From JADZEM01 sp046328125 (GTDB lineage: Bacteria > Chloroflexota > UBA6077 > JACCZL01), in assembly GCA_046328125.1 (NCBI GenBank), contig JAXLXF010000018.1:1-64000 (forward strand): a stretch of DNA of 64,000 nt. Reading direction: 5' to 3'. A program made the translations under genes and the position numbers. Under the pieces are notes generated by a model. That model was not told where the DNA came from. It did not search any database and saw nothing but the letters and a program-made list of their open reading frames with translations. Within the stretch, counting starts at the first letter, position 1. Every line of letters begins with the position of its first letter. Of this stretch, positions 8,044 to 16,470 are shown one piece after another.

Positions 8044-8976
8044 ATGACCACTGACGCCACGACGGACGCGCTCCGTCCGATCGTACTGCTGCTCGGGCCG
8101 CCCGGCGCTGGCAAGGGGACGCAGGCGCGCTTCCTGCACGACAAGCTCGGCATCCCGCACGTCGCGAGCGGCGACCTGCTGCGCGACCATCGGCGCCGGG
8201 GCACGCCGCTCGGCGTCGAGGCGTCGTCGTACATGGATCGCGGCGATCTGGTGCCAGATCGCCTGGTGATCGACATGGTGATGGAGCGACTCGCGCGCCC
8301 CGATGCCGAGCGCGGCGCCCTGCTGGACGGGTTTCCACGCTCGCTGGCGCAGGCCCAGACCATGGACGCGCTGCTGGCGACGCGGCACAGCGAGGTCCGG
8401 CGCGCGCTGTACCTGGAAGTCGCCACCGAGGTGCTGGTGGAGCGGATCGCCGGCCGCTGGCTCTGCCCGAGCTGCCAGGCGACCTATCCAAGCTCGTCCA
8501 GCCGGCCGCCCGGCGACGGGCGATGCCAGGCGTGCAAGGACCAGTTGTACCAGCGGCCGGACGACCGCCCCGAGGTGGTCCAGAACCGGATCGAGGTGTA
8601 CCTGCGCGAGACCCTGCCGGTCGTGGAGCATTACGGGCGACGCGGACTGCTGGTGCGCGTGGACGGCAACCGTTCGATCGAGGAGGTCCGCGCGACGCTC
8701 TACGCCAGCCTGGGCGGCGTGGTGCACGGCCATCGGCGCGAGCACTGGCACCTGTACGTGAGCGACCGTTTGAGCGGCGACGACGACCGCGCGTCGTGGC
8801 ACGGACGCACTCTCTGCGGGCGGTACGTGGACAGCGTGACCACGCCGACGCGCGGCAGCGAGGCGGACTTTCACGGTCATCCGTGCCGGCACTGCTTCCA
8901 GGAGCTGCGCCCGCACCAGCGCCCGATCCACGAGATGCCGGCGTTGCCTTTGCTGGACGAGGCGGCCGGCTCCTGA
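8044..8976 (+). CDS. adk: Adenylate kinase with C-terminal cysteine/histidine extension
   Basis: Catalyses ATP + AMP = 2 ADP. The P-loop GPPGAGKG is at residues 18-25, the AMP-binding SGDLLR at 42-47, the LLDGFPR motif at 93-99, and the LID domain has four zinc cysteines (C141, C144, C161, C164). The core ends near residue 225; adenylate kinases are normally about 215 residues, but this protein has 310. The extra 85 residues contain WHLYV, WHGRTLCG (C258) and HGHPCRHC (C281, C284), suggesting another metal-binding unit. The gene is not next to secY, unlike many bacterial adk genes, so it may be a second copy. The ATG at 8044 is chosen because homology begins just after it. Confidence 0.9.
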   Translation: MTTDATTDALRPIVLLLGPPGAGKGTQARFLHDKLGIPHVASGDLLRDHRRRGTPLGVEASSYMDRGDLVPDRLVIDMVMERLARPDAERGALLDGFPRSLAQAQTMDALLATRHSEVRRALYLEVATEVLVERIAGRWLCPSCQATYPSSSSRPPGDGRCQACKDQLYQRPDDRPEVVQNRIEVYLRETLPVVEHYGRRGLLVRVDGNRSIEEVRATLYASLGGVVHGHRREHWHLYVSDRLSGDDDRASWHGRTLCGRYVDSVTTPTRGSEADFHGHPCRHCFQELRPHQRPIHEMPALPLLDEAAGS

Positions 8977-9007
8977 GCGCCGGCACCGGCGGGCCTGAAA
9001 GGACGAC

Positions 9008-9568
9008 GTGGACGTTAGCGTGCGGCCGATCACCAACCTCATGGAGGGGCTGTCCGAGCACGAGCGTGAGGAGCTCGGCGATCTCTCGATTCGCTGCTTC
9101 GGCCCGCCCGAGCTCCGGACACCTCACCCGCTGGTGATCGCTCCCGATTCAGACACGCGGTACGTCGTGCGAGTCTGGCGTGCCGGGCTGCTGGTGAGCT
9201 GTCTCTGGATCACCGAACGCACGATTCTCATCGACGAGCATCCGACGCGAATAGCAGGCATCCGAGGCGTGCGGACCGACCCGGCGCACCGGCGGCAAGG
9301 GTTCGGCGCGGCCGGTATGCGCGCCGCCGAGGAGTTTGTCTGGCGCGAGCTTCGGCCCGATCTCGCCATGCTGCTCTCGTCGGAAATGGCTGTGCCGTTT
9401 TACCAGAGTCTGGGCTGGCAGGTTGCCGCGGGGCCGACATACTACGATCAGCCGACTGGCAGAGAGTGCCTGAACGAGACTCTGCCTGAACGCCCGACGA
9501 TGGTGCTGCTACCCGACGGAGGCAGCATGTCGCCCGGCCCAATCGACCTGTGCGGTCTGCCCTTTTGA
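9008..9568 (+). CDS. GNAT family N-acetyltransferase
   Basis: A 186-residue acetyltransferase with the acetyl-CoA motif VRTDPAHRRQGFGAAGM (about 95-111) and the later MAVPFYQSLGWQ strand-helix. The overall layout and the end PIDLCGLPF recall proteins annotated near aminoglycoside 2'-N-acetyltransferases, but that specificity cannot be claimed from sequence alone. The GTG start is 31 bases after adenylate kinase, so the two may be co-transcribed. Confidence 0.8.
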   Translation: MDVSVRPITNLMEGLSEHEREELGDLSIRCFGPPELRTPHPLVIAPDSDTRYVVRVWRAGLLVSCLWITERTILIDEHPTRIAGIRGVRTDPAHRRQGFGAAGMRAAEEFVWRELRPDLAMLLSSEMAVPFYQSLGWQVAAGPTYYDQPTGRECLNETLPERPTMVLLPDGGSMSPGPIDLCGLPF

Positions 9569-9576
9569 CGCTGGAC

Positions 9577-10335
9577 GTGAACGCGGGCGTCATGGGGGGC
9601 CGACTGCGTCCGTACGCGGTGCACGCCGCCATCGCGGTCTACTTCCCGTGCCTGCTCGTGGCGGATGCCTGGCCGGCCGCCCTCTGGCAGCAGTACGGGC
9701 TCGGCGTCGTCACCTTCACGCTGCTGCTCGCGCTGCTGCGCGGCTCTGACGCGGCCGAGCGCCGACAGGTCTGGCTGTGCGTCGTGCTGGCGACCGCGCT
9801 GGAGGTGTTCGCCTCGATGGTCTGGGGCGTCTACACCTACCGCTTCGGGAACGTGCCGCTGTTCGTGCCGCCCGGGCACGGCCTGGTCTACCTGTTCGGG
9901 CTGCGGACGCGCCGGACGCCGCTGGCGGTCAGGTCAGGATCGCTGGTGACCGGCGCGGCGCTGGCCGCCGCGACGCTCTGGGCGGCTGGCGGCGTCACGG
10001 TCCTGCCAGCCTGGACCGGGCGCTGGGACGTGGCCGGCGCCTGCTGGTGGCCGATTCTGGCGTACTGCCTGCTGCGATCGCGGAACGGCGTGGTCTACGC
10101 CGCGATCTTCGCGGTCACCGCCGAGCTGGAGCTGATCGGGACCGGGCTGGGCAACTGGACCTGGGTGGGGCACCTGCCGCTGCTGCTGATCCCGGTCGGG
10201 AACCCGCCGTCAGCCATCGCGGGCGGATACTGCGTCCTGGACGGCGCGGCGACCCGGCTGGCGCGACGGCTCGCCGGGATTCGGCCACCAGTGGCGGCTC
10301 CGATCGAGGCGCCGGCGCTCGGGCAGCCCGGCTAA
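9577..10335 (+). CDS. Integral membrane protein of unknown function
   Basis: About 252 residues with seven or eight hydrophobic helices. Recognisable internal motifs are WGVYTYRFGNVPLFVPPGHG and, near the end, GNPPSAIAGGYCVLD; I have seen similar motifs in uncharacterised membrane proteins of high-GC bacteria but know no function. The frame is open from a GTG at 9550, which would overlap the GNAT gene. GTG 9577 or ATG 9592 are more likely starts; none has a strong ribosome-binding site. It is followed after 47 bases by the molybdate-type transporter. Confidence 0.65.
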   Translation: MNAGVMGGRLRPYAVHAAIAVYFPCLLVADAWPAALWQQYGLGVVTFTLLLALLRGSDAAERRQVWLCVVLATALEVFASMVWGVYTYRFGNVPLFVPPGHGLVYLFGLRTRRTPLAVRSGSLVTGAALAAATLWAAGGVTVLPAWTGRWDVAGACWWPILAYCLLRSRNGVVYAAIFAVTAELELIGTGLGNWTWVGHLPLLLIPVGNPPSAIAGGYCVLDGAATRLARRLAGIRPPVAAPIEAPALGQPG

Positions 10336-10382
10336 CTCCGGGGCGCCGCTGCCTGACAACTCCCATTGCCAGTTCGGCAAAT

Positions 10383-11456
10383 ATGCTCGACGTTGTGTCG
10401 CCTCTCATTGCATTCATGCTACGACTGGCGTACGATCCACTCGGAATGGTGGACACGCTTCTTCCCCCGACCGGCGTGCTGGTCAACTTCGGACTGTTCT
10501 ACCTCGCGTCCGGGCTGGTCTACGGCATCCCGATGGGCGTCCAGCCGATGAAAGCGGCCTCGGCGGCGATCTTGATCCAGGGGATGACGCCGGGCGAGGT
10601 GGCCGCGAGCGGCCTCGTCATCGGCCTGTTCTTCACGCTGGCTGCCGTGACCGGGGCGATTGGCTGGCTGGCGCGAATGATCCCGGACGTGGTGGTGGCC
10701 GGGATTCAGCTGGGGTTGGGGATCGCGCTGGCGCTGCTCGGGGTGCGCCTGGTCGAGCACCAGCCGGTCATCGGCGTGGTGACGGTGGCCGTGATGCTGC
10801 TGACGCTGCGAAGCCACCGCCTGCCGGCCGCGCTGTCGGGGATCGTCGTGGCGGTGTTGCTGGCGTATCTGAGCGGTCAACTGCCCGCAGCGCCGGGCCT
10901 TGCCCTCGGGCTGCACCTGCCCGCGCTGGTGCTACCGACCTGGGCCGAGACCATGCGCGGCGTCGAGATCGCCGTGCTGCCCCAGATCCCGCTGACGCTG
11001 ACGAACGGCATCGTGGTGACCAGCGCGCTGGCTCGCGAGCTGTTCCCGGATCGGCCGTCCCTGCCGAATCGGGCGACGGTCGGGCGGCTCTCGTTGACGA
11101 CCGGGCTGGGCAACCTGCTGGCGGCGCCGTTCGGCGGCTACTTGATGTGCCACGGCGCGAGCGGCCTGGCCGGCCACTTCCGGTTCGGGGCTCGGACGGC
11201 GGCGGCGCCGTGCATCATCGGAGTGCTGTTCGTGCTGCTTCGGATGGTCCCGGACGCCGCGCTGGGCGCGTTGCTGCTGTTCGGCGGCCTGGAGCTGGCG
11301 GTGGCGGCACGGGTCCAGCGGTTCAGCACGGAGTCCGGAGAGATGGTGACGGTGGCGCTGATGGCGATCGTCGGGATCGCCACCAACGCGGCGTATGCCT
11401 TCGTGGTGGGGATGCTCCTGGCCTGGGGCTTCCGGCGAGGCTGGCTACGCTGGTAA
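10383..11456 (+). CDS. Putative molybdate/sulfate transporter, MOT1 type
   Basis: A 357-residue membrane protein of the MFS_MOT1 family, known for high-affinity molybdate uptake in plants and algae and related to SulP carriers. The two family signatures are present: GIPMGVQPMKAASAA near residues 48-62 and CHGASGLAGHFRFGARTA near 255-272. About ten hydrophobic helices are visible; no STAS domain follows, as usual for MOT1. Substrate (molybdate or sulfate) is inferred from family. It converges with the CopC/CopD gene, leaving 18 bases between stops. Confidence 0.85.
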   Translation: MLDVVSPLIAFMLRLAYDPLGMVDTLLPPTGVLVNFGLFYLASGLVYGIPMGVQPMKAASAAILIQGMTPGEVAASGLVIGLFFTLAAVTGAIGWLARMIPDVVVAGIQLGLGIALALLGVRLVEHQPVIGVVTVAVMLLTLRSHRLPAALSGIVVAVLLAYLSGQLPAAPGLALGLHLPALVLPTWAETMRGVEIAVLPQIPLTLTNGIVVTSALARELFPDRPSLPNRATVGRLSLTTGLGNLLAAPFGGYLMCHGASGLAGHFRFGARTAAAPCIIGVLFVLLRMVPDAALGALLLFGGLELAVAARVQRFSTESGEMVTVALMAIVGIATNAAYAFVVGMLLAWGFRRGWLRW

Positions 11457-11474
11457 ACCGCTGCGACGCGCCCG

Positions 11475-13547
11475 CTACGCCACCAGTCCCTTCCTGGTCA
11501 GCGGCGGCGCGGGCAGGCGGCGCGCCGGCCTCGATCCCGCTGCCGCCGACCGCGCCCGTGCGCTCACCCGATCCGCCACGCGTGCGGCAGTTAGCAGCAG
11601 CAGGGCGACCAACACCGTTTCGGCGATGCCGTACGCCCAGGTGCTGAGCAGGATTGGCGGCGGCGCTGGCGCTGGCGCCGTGACCGGCTCCGGGCGGATC
11701 GCCAGGTCGAAGGTCGCCGCGCGCGGCTGCCCGTCAGACCCCAGCACCGAGACCCGTGCGCGCCACGGCCCCACCATCGAGGTGTAGAAGCCTGCCGCGC
11801 GGAAGAGGCCGGGACCGCGCTCGTCCGCCGTCACGACCGTCGCTGGCACACCCAGGTCTGGCGCGTCGAACGTCACGGTGACCGGGCCGTGCTCCTGGCC
11901 GGGCAGCTGCACGTCGTATTCGACCATGCCCGGCTGCAACGCGGACGGCGTGAAGGTGACGGCGAGATCGCCGGCCCGGGCCGTCCGCGCCAGGTCCGCC
12001 GCCTGGATCTGGGCCGCCTGGTTGCGCGCCGAGCCAGAGAGGAACGGCACGATCAGCAGGATCGCCACCCCGATCGCCGCCTCGGTCGCGATCACCGCGC
12101 GGAAATGCCGCAGGGCGATCGTCAGGTGGGACTCTCGCCACGCGCCCGCCTCTCGGATGGTCTCGACGCGAGGGAGGAGCCAGAGCAAATTGACCGCACC
12201 CAGGCCCATCAGCGCCGCCACCAGCGCCAGCTTCGCGAGAAGGGTCTGGCCGTACAGGGTGGTGAACAGGAGCAATGGCGACCCCACGTGGATCCAGCTC
12301 GTCCAGAGGCCGGTCAGCGTCTGCACGCCCACGCAGGTCAACGCCACGACCGAGAAGCGTCGGATAATCGCCGAGAGTGAGGCGGCCGGGCCGGCCTGGG
12401 CGGCCCGAGCGAGCGGCACCGTCGCCACGAGCGCGATCAGACCGCCGATCCAGACGCCCGAGCCGAGCAGGTGGCCCCAGTCCGCAAGCGAGGTGAAGAT
12501 GGCCCGTGGGAGATCGGCCGGGATGCTGCCCGGGAGCGTGCGGACCAGCAGCTCGGCCATCCCGAACAGCAGGCCGAGCCCCATGACGGCGCCGACGCGC
12601 TCCCGGTCGTATCGCCAGCCGGTCCGAAGCGCGGCGGCGGCGGCCGGCAGGATCGTCAGCGCCATCAGCGCGGTCGCCAGGAGCCGCGCGGACCAGAGGT
12701 AGCCCGCTCCCGGCGTCGCCAGGAAGGCTGCCACCAGCCCGAGATCGAACGGCGACCAGAAGGGGCGCTTCGCGGCGGCGCTGGCGTCGAACACCAGCTG
12801 CACGAGGGTGCTCGGGAGGAACAGCAGCAGCGATCCGGCCGCCAGGAGCAACAGCCGACGATCCGTCAGGAGCGCCAGCGACGTGGCGCCACGCCGCGCG
12901 CCGTCGGTCTGTCGCAGCACCTGGCGCCAGACGAGCGAGCGCAGGGAGGTCGCACCCACGAACGCCATGATCCCCACGAAGGCCAGCCAGCGCGGGATCG
13001 ACCGTTCGAGCGGCCCGTACGCAAACCGCGGCTGGGGCTGCCTGACGACGCTCGCGGCGACCTGGCTGGGATCGAAGGCGAACCCGAACGATCCCTGTTG
13101 GACCGTGTTGTCGGCGGCGCTGGTGGCGCTCCAGACGACGGTGAAGACGCCCGGTGCGAGCGTCGGCAGCTCGACGGCCAGTGTCATGGGATCGGCGGGC
13201 AGCGCATAGAGGCTGCCGGCCTGTACGGGCTGGCGATCGGCGGTGAAGACAGCCACGTGACTGCGCGCCGGGTCCGGCGGCGCCGCGAACGTGAGCAGCA
13301 CCTGCTGGGGAGCCGTCGTGACCACCGCGTTGCCGGCCGGCTGCACCTGCACCGACGGACCATCGGCGCTGGCCGGCGTGGCCGCCGCCAGGGACAGGAG
13401 CAGCAGCAGCCCCGTCACGAGGCTCGACAACTGCCACCACCCCCTGAGACCCGTGCGCGCACGCGGTGGAACGGCGCGATGGCGCGTGCGGGTGGCGGTC
13501 ACCGGTCGCCGTGCGCCTCGTCTGGCACGTCGAAGCAGGCAGCGCAT
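11475..13547 (-). CDS. CopC/CopD fusion, copper-resistance-like membrane protein
   Basis: 690 residues: a basic N-terminal tail and signal/anchor helix ending near ASA, a CopC-like beta-sandwich (about residues 62-150), then a CopD-type domain with eight or more membrane helices, including HLLGSGVWIGGLIAL and VALTCVGVQTLTGLWTSW, and a C-terminal beta domain before a final helix. Fused CopC-CopD proteins are linked to copper handling. Here the usual N-terminal histidine and the DxH motif of CopC are not seen (the region reads ADGPSVQV and AADNTVQQG), so the Cu(II) site looks lost. The ATG at 13547 has GGAGGAG just upstream. Confidence 0.85.
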   Translation of the reverse strand: MRCLLRRARRGARRPVTATRTRHRAVPPRARTGLRGWWQLSSLVTGLLLLLSLAAATPASADGPSVQVQPAGNAVVTTAPQQVLLTFAAPPDPARSHVAVFTADRQPVQAGSLYALPADPMTLAVELPTLAPGVFTVVWSATSAADNTVQQGSFGFAFDPSQVAASVVRQPQPRFAYGPLERSIPRWLAFVGIMAFVGATSLRSLVWRQVLRQTDGARRGATSLALLTDRRLLLLAAGSLLLFLPSTLVQLVFDASAAAKRPFWSPFDLGLVAAFLATPGAGYLWSARLLATALMALTILPAAAAALRTGWRYDRERVGAVMGLGLLFGMAELLVRTLPGSIPADLPRAIFTSLADWGHLLGSGVWIGGLIALVATVPLARAAQAGPAASLSAIIRRFSVVALTCVGVQTLTGLWTSWIHVGSPLLLFTTLYGQTLLAKLALVAALMGLGAVNLLWLLPRVETIREAGAWRESHLTIALRHFRAVIATEAAIGVAILLIVPFLSGSARNQAAQIQAADLARTARAGDLAVTFTPSALQPGMVEYDVQLPGQEHGPVTVTFDAPDLGVPATVVTADERGPGLFRAAGFYTSMVGPWRARVSVLGSDGQPRAATFDLAIRPEPVTAPAPAPPPILLSTWAYGIAETVLVALLLLTAARVADRVSARARSAAAGSRPARRLPAPPLTRKGLVA

Positions 13548-13864
13548 GGGTTCTCCTCCCCAGGAGCGTAGATAGGCGCGGTGCGCGGGCGGCACGGCGG
13601 CCAACGTCAGATGGTCGCCTCTCTCGGTCAGTCCATCGGACTGGACCCCCTGCCCGCCTTCGCGCCCCGAAGCAGCGTGGTGTCCTCACCATTTAGGTGC
13701 AAAACCGAGGGCGCTCACTACGGGCGTGGGTAGGGACGTTTTCCGACTTTGGTCTGAATGGGGCGCGGCGCTCGCTTTCGTCCCTGGGCTTGACGCGCAC
13801 GCGGCCTCGGCGCATAGTGGTGCACGGCGGGCAGCACGCCCGGCGAGCGGCACGGGAGCGGGCC
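13548..13864. other. Intergenic region of 317 bases between divergent genes
   Basis: Shared 5' region of the CopC/CopD gene and the AtuA gene. It holds one candidate forward promoter at 13790-13818. I see no gene or structured RNA in the rest. Confidence 0.6.
13790..13818 (+). promoter_or_regulatory. Candidate promoter of the AtuA gene
   Basis: TTGACG (13790-13795), a 17-base spacer, and CATAGT (13813-13818) match the sigma-70 pattern at five of six and four of six positions. The likely start is about 40 bases before the ATG at 13865. Confidence 0.5.
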
Positions 13865-15229
13865 ATGAAGCGAGTGCGGGTCGGCGTTGGGGCCGGCTTC
13901 TCGGGCGACCGGCTGGACGCGGCGCTGCCGCTGGTGGAGCGCGGCGAGATCGGCTACCTCGTGTTCGAGTGCCTGGCCGAGCGGACCATCGCCCTGGCCC
14001 AGAAGGACCGCCTGAAGGACCGCGCACGTGGCTACCATCCGTTCCTGGAGGAGCGGCTGCGGCGGGTGCTGGCGGCCTGTAAGGCGCGGGGCGTCAAGAT
14101 CGTCTCCAACATGGGGGCGGCCAACCCCAAAGCGGCCGGCGAACGGGCGGCGGCTGTCGCGCGGGAGCTCGGGATCTCCGGCTACAAGGTCGCGGTGGTG
14201 ACTGGCGACGACGTGCTGGACGTGGTGCGCGGCGGCGATTACGTCGCGGCCGAGACCGGGCAGCGGATCTCGGAGCTGGCGGACGTGGTCTCGGCGAACG
14301 CCTACCTCGGGATCGAGCCGATCCGGCAGGCATTGGAGCAGGGCGCCGATCTGGTGCTGACCGGGCGGGTGGCCGATCCGTCGCTGATCCTGGCGCCGGC
14401 CGCCCACGAGCACGGCTGGTCGAACGACGACTGGCAGCGCCTGGGGGCCGGCACGATCGTCGGGCACTTGCTGGAGTGCGCGGCCCAGGTGACGGGCGGC
14501 TACTTCGCCGATCCGGGCTACAAGGACGTGCCAAACCTGTCGGACGTGGGCTACCCGATTGCCGAGATCGAGGCGACGGGCGAGGCGCTGGTGATGAAGA
14601 CACCCCAGACCGGCGGGATCGTCAGCACCGCCACCTGCAAGGAGCAGCTACTCTACGAGCTCCACGACCCGGCCCGCTACCTGACGCCCGACGTGACCGC
14701 CGACTTCTCCGGGGTGCGGCTGGCCCAGGCAGACAAGGACGTAGTGCGGGTGACCGGCGGTAGCGGCACAGCCCGCCCTGACACCCTGAAGGTGACGGTC
14801 GGGTACCGGGCCGGCTGGATCGGCGAGGCCCAGGTCTCCTATGGCGGGCCGGGCGCCGCCGAACGAGCGCGGCTGGCGGGCCAGATCGTGCTGGACCGGC
14901 TGGAATACCTGGGCGTCCAACCTATCGAGACGCGCGCCGAGGCGGTCGGGGTGGACTCGCTCTACCCGGGCTCCGGTCCGGTCCGAGATCGGGCGGTGGC
15001 GGGCGCGGCGGCGCCGTACGAGGCGAGGATCAGGGTCGCGGCCCGTGTCCGCACCCAGGCCGAAGCCGAGATGGTCGTCCACGAGGTGGACTCGCTCGGG
15101 CTGAACGGCCCGTCCGGCGGCAGCATCGCGGCGATGGGCATCCGCGAGGTGCTCGGCGTCGTCTCGACGTTCGTCCCGAGAGACCTGATCCGCCCGAGGG
15201 TGACGCTCACCGGCTCACGGCGACCATGA
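13865..15229 (+). CDS. AtuA family protein (DUF1446)
   Basis: A 454-residue member of the acyclic terpene utilisation AtuA/DUF1446 family; the founding Pseudomonas protein belongs to citronellol/geraniol catabolism, but the biochemical role is unknown. Typical segments are GAGFSGDRLDAAL at the N-terminus, YLVFECLAERT, the NMGAANPKAAG segment near residue 81 and LTGRVADPSLILAP. The ATG follows GGGAGCGGGCC. The small AtuA-associated ferredoxin-fold domain, often fused or adjacent, is encoded separately about 6 kb away at 21325. Confidence 0.85.
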   Translation: MKRVRVGVGAGFSGDRLDAALPLVERGEIGYLVFECLAERTIALAQKDRLKDRARGYHPFLEERLRRVLAACKARGVKIVSNMGAANPKAAGERAAAVARELGISGYKVAVVTGDDVLDVVRGGDYVAAETGQRISELADVVSANAYLGIEPIRQALEQGADLVLTGRVADPSLILAPAAHEHGWSNDDWQRLGAGTIVGHLLECAAQVTGGYFADPGYKDVPNLSDVGYPIAEIEATGEALVMKTPQTGGIVSTATCKEQLLYELHDPARYLTPDVTADFSGVRLAQADKDVVRVTGGSGTARPDTLKVTVGYRAGWIGEAQVSYGGPGAAERARLAGQIVLDRLEYLGVQPIETRAEAVGVDSLYPGSGPVRDRAVAGAAAPYEARIRVAARVRTQAEAEMVVHEVDSLGLNGPSGGSIAAMGIREVLGVVSTFVPRDLIRPRVTLTGSRRP

Positions 15230-15407
15230 GCAGGAAGCCGCCCGTGCACAGCGCCGTCAAGACGCTCAACCAGCCCACCACGAACGCCGCCATCGACGCC
15301 GGGCCGGGTCGCCCCGCCGTCCCGGCGAGGCGACCATGAAGCCAGAAGCTGGCGACCGTGAAGACGAGAGAGCCGAAGAAGATGGTGGCGATCGTCTGGA
15401 GATCCAT
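15207..15407 (-). CDS. Small two-helix membrane protein (tentative)
   Basis: A 66-residue frame with two hydrophobic segments (about residues 4-22 and 40-62) joined by a Gly/Pro-rich loop. It overlaps the 3' end of the AtuA gene by 23 bases on the opposite strand. The nearest purine-rich stretch (GGAGGAGG) lies about 20 bases upstream of the ATG, too far for a good ribosome-binding site. Its clear membrane pattern makes it plausible, but it could be a chance frame. Function unknown. Confidence 0.4.
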   Translation of the reverse strand: MDLQTIATIFFGSLVFTVASFWLHGRLAGTAGRPGPASMAAFVVGWLSVLTALCTGGFLLMVAVSR

Positions 15408-15473
15408 CGGCGTTGGGCGCCTCGCTCCTCCTCCAACCTGTAGCGTCCGCCCGGTCTGCAGCTGACGGTCGCG

Positions 15474-16031
15474 TCAGCGCGCGGCCGCCAGCCACGGCTC
15501 GATCCGGGCTTCCAGCCCGTCGATCATATCGTGCAGCCGCTCGTGGGTGCCGGGACCGATCCGCTCCTCCTCAACCCGCTCGAAGGCGTCCACCAGCTCC
15601 TGGTCGTGCGCGGCCAGCGCCTCGGTTGCCGGGAAGAGCTCGGCCGTCTCGAAGGCGATGTGCGTGCGGAGGAAGGCCGCGTAGTCGGTCGCCGCCGCTG
15701 CCAGACCCGCGCCGGACGCGGCCACACCGGGCTGATAGATCTGCACGGCCGAAGCGTACGAGGCCGCCAGCTGACGTCCCCGGACGTGCTCGGCTTCCAG
15801 TCGCTCCACGAGCGCCCGGCCCGGGGCCGTGGTCAACCTTGGGAACAGCTCCGCCTCCTCCTTCCCGTGATGGCACTTGTCGACGAAGATGGCGAAAAAC
15901 TCCTGGATGTCGGCGAAGACGTCTTTCGGCACGGGAATGCCGTGCTCGGCCGCTGAGGCGGCTCGCGCGAGCCGGTCGAGCACGAACAGCACGCCGTCGT
16001 GCTCGTCTCGCAAGGTGTCGATCGTTTTCAT
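15474..16031 (-). CDS. Hemerythrin-domain protein
   Basis: A 185-residue four-helix protein with the diiron ligands of the hemerythrin HHE family: an early TLRDEHDGV, the central KCHHGKEEAELF, and later LEAEHVRG and RTHIAFETAELF. It should bind a non-haem diiron site used for O2, NO or iron sensing/repair. The ATG at 16031 has GGAGGAA upstream. It lies directly downstream of the ScdA_N-like gene and the Crp/Fnr gene on the same strand, which fits a role in nitrosative or oxidative stress. Confidence 0.88.
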   Translation of the reverse strand: MKTIDTLRDEHDGVLFVLDRLARAASAAEHGIPVPKDVFADIQEFFAIFVDKCHHGKEEAELFPRLTTAPGRALVERLEAEHVRGRQLAASYASAVQIYQPGVAASGAGLAAAATDYAAFLRTHIAFETAELFPATEALAAHDQELVDAFERVEEERIGPGTHERLHDMIDGLEARIEPWLAAAR

Positions 16032-16097
16032 GGCTCGGGTTCCTCCCCGTTCCTGCGCATGTCGGCGCTTCGGCACGAAGTCCGACGTGTGGCATTT

Positions 16098-16355
16098 TCA
16101 AGCAGCCTTCCGGGCCGCTTCCTCGGCGTCAAGCGACGCGTTGAGATCGTCGACGAGGGACACGCTGTCGCCGATATGGCAGACGAGCTCGAGATCTCCC
16201 AGCATGTACTCCGCGTGGTGCTCCTCCGTGCAGTCGATCGTCGGCTGGCAACCATGCTGCTCGAAGATCTCCTCGGCGCCGGGGATCACGAACAACGCCT
16301 CCCCGACCGTCGTCTCCAGCGTGACCCGGTATGGCTGTTCTAGCTGCTCGTCCAT
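16098..16355 (-). CDS. Small ScdA_N/DUF1858-like protein
   Basis: An 85-residue protein resembling the N-terminal domain of the Ric/ScdA iron-sulfur repair proteins: TTVGEALFVIPGAEEIFEQHGCQP followed by a Cys/His-rich stretch CTEEHHAEYM and LVCH. In ScdA such a domain precedes a hemerythrin domain in the same chain; here the two are adjacent separate genes. It may bind iron or an iron-sulfur cluster through C36, C42, HH and C59. GGAGG lies nine bases before the ATG, and an FNR-type operator is about 60 bases upstream. Confidence 0.7.
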   Translation of the reverse strand: MDEQLEQPYRVTLETTVGEALFVIPGAEEIFEQHGCQPTIDCTEEHHAEYMLGDLELVCHIGDSVSLVDDLNASLDAEEAARKAA

Positions 16356-16386
16356 AGCATCCTCCTGTCGAGCTTACTCTACAGCC

Positions 16387-16392
16387 AGTATC
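16387..16392 (-). promoter_or_regulatory. -10 element of the ScdA_N-like/hemerythrin operon
   Basis: Reading on the reverse strand, GATACT matches TATAAT at four of six positions. The start point would be near 16380, putting the FNR-type palindrome at 16416-16429 close to -42, the class II activator position. Confidence 0.5.
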
Positions 16393-16415
16393 AGCCCGGC
16401 ACGTCTCAGGGCGCG

Positions 16416-16429
16416 TTGACGTACGTCAA
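16416..16429. promoter_or_regulatory. FNR/DNR-type operator TTGAC-N4-GTCAA
   Basis: TTGACGTACGTCAA is a perfect 14-base palindrome with the half-site spacing used by FNR/DNR/NNR regulators. It lies between the Crp/Fnr gene and the ScdA_N-like gene, about 42 bases upstream of the inferred transcription start. Confidence 0.65.
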
Positions 16430-16470
16430 GATTCGGGCGTGACGCTGAGTCCGGTCGTCCGTCGGGGAGC

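Noticed and set aside
11475..13547. Functional copper binding by the CopC part
   Set aside because: The N-terminal histidine and DxH motif expected for Cu(II) are absent, so only a CopC-like fold is claimed.
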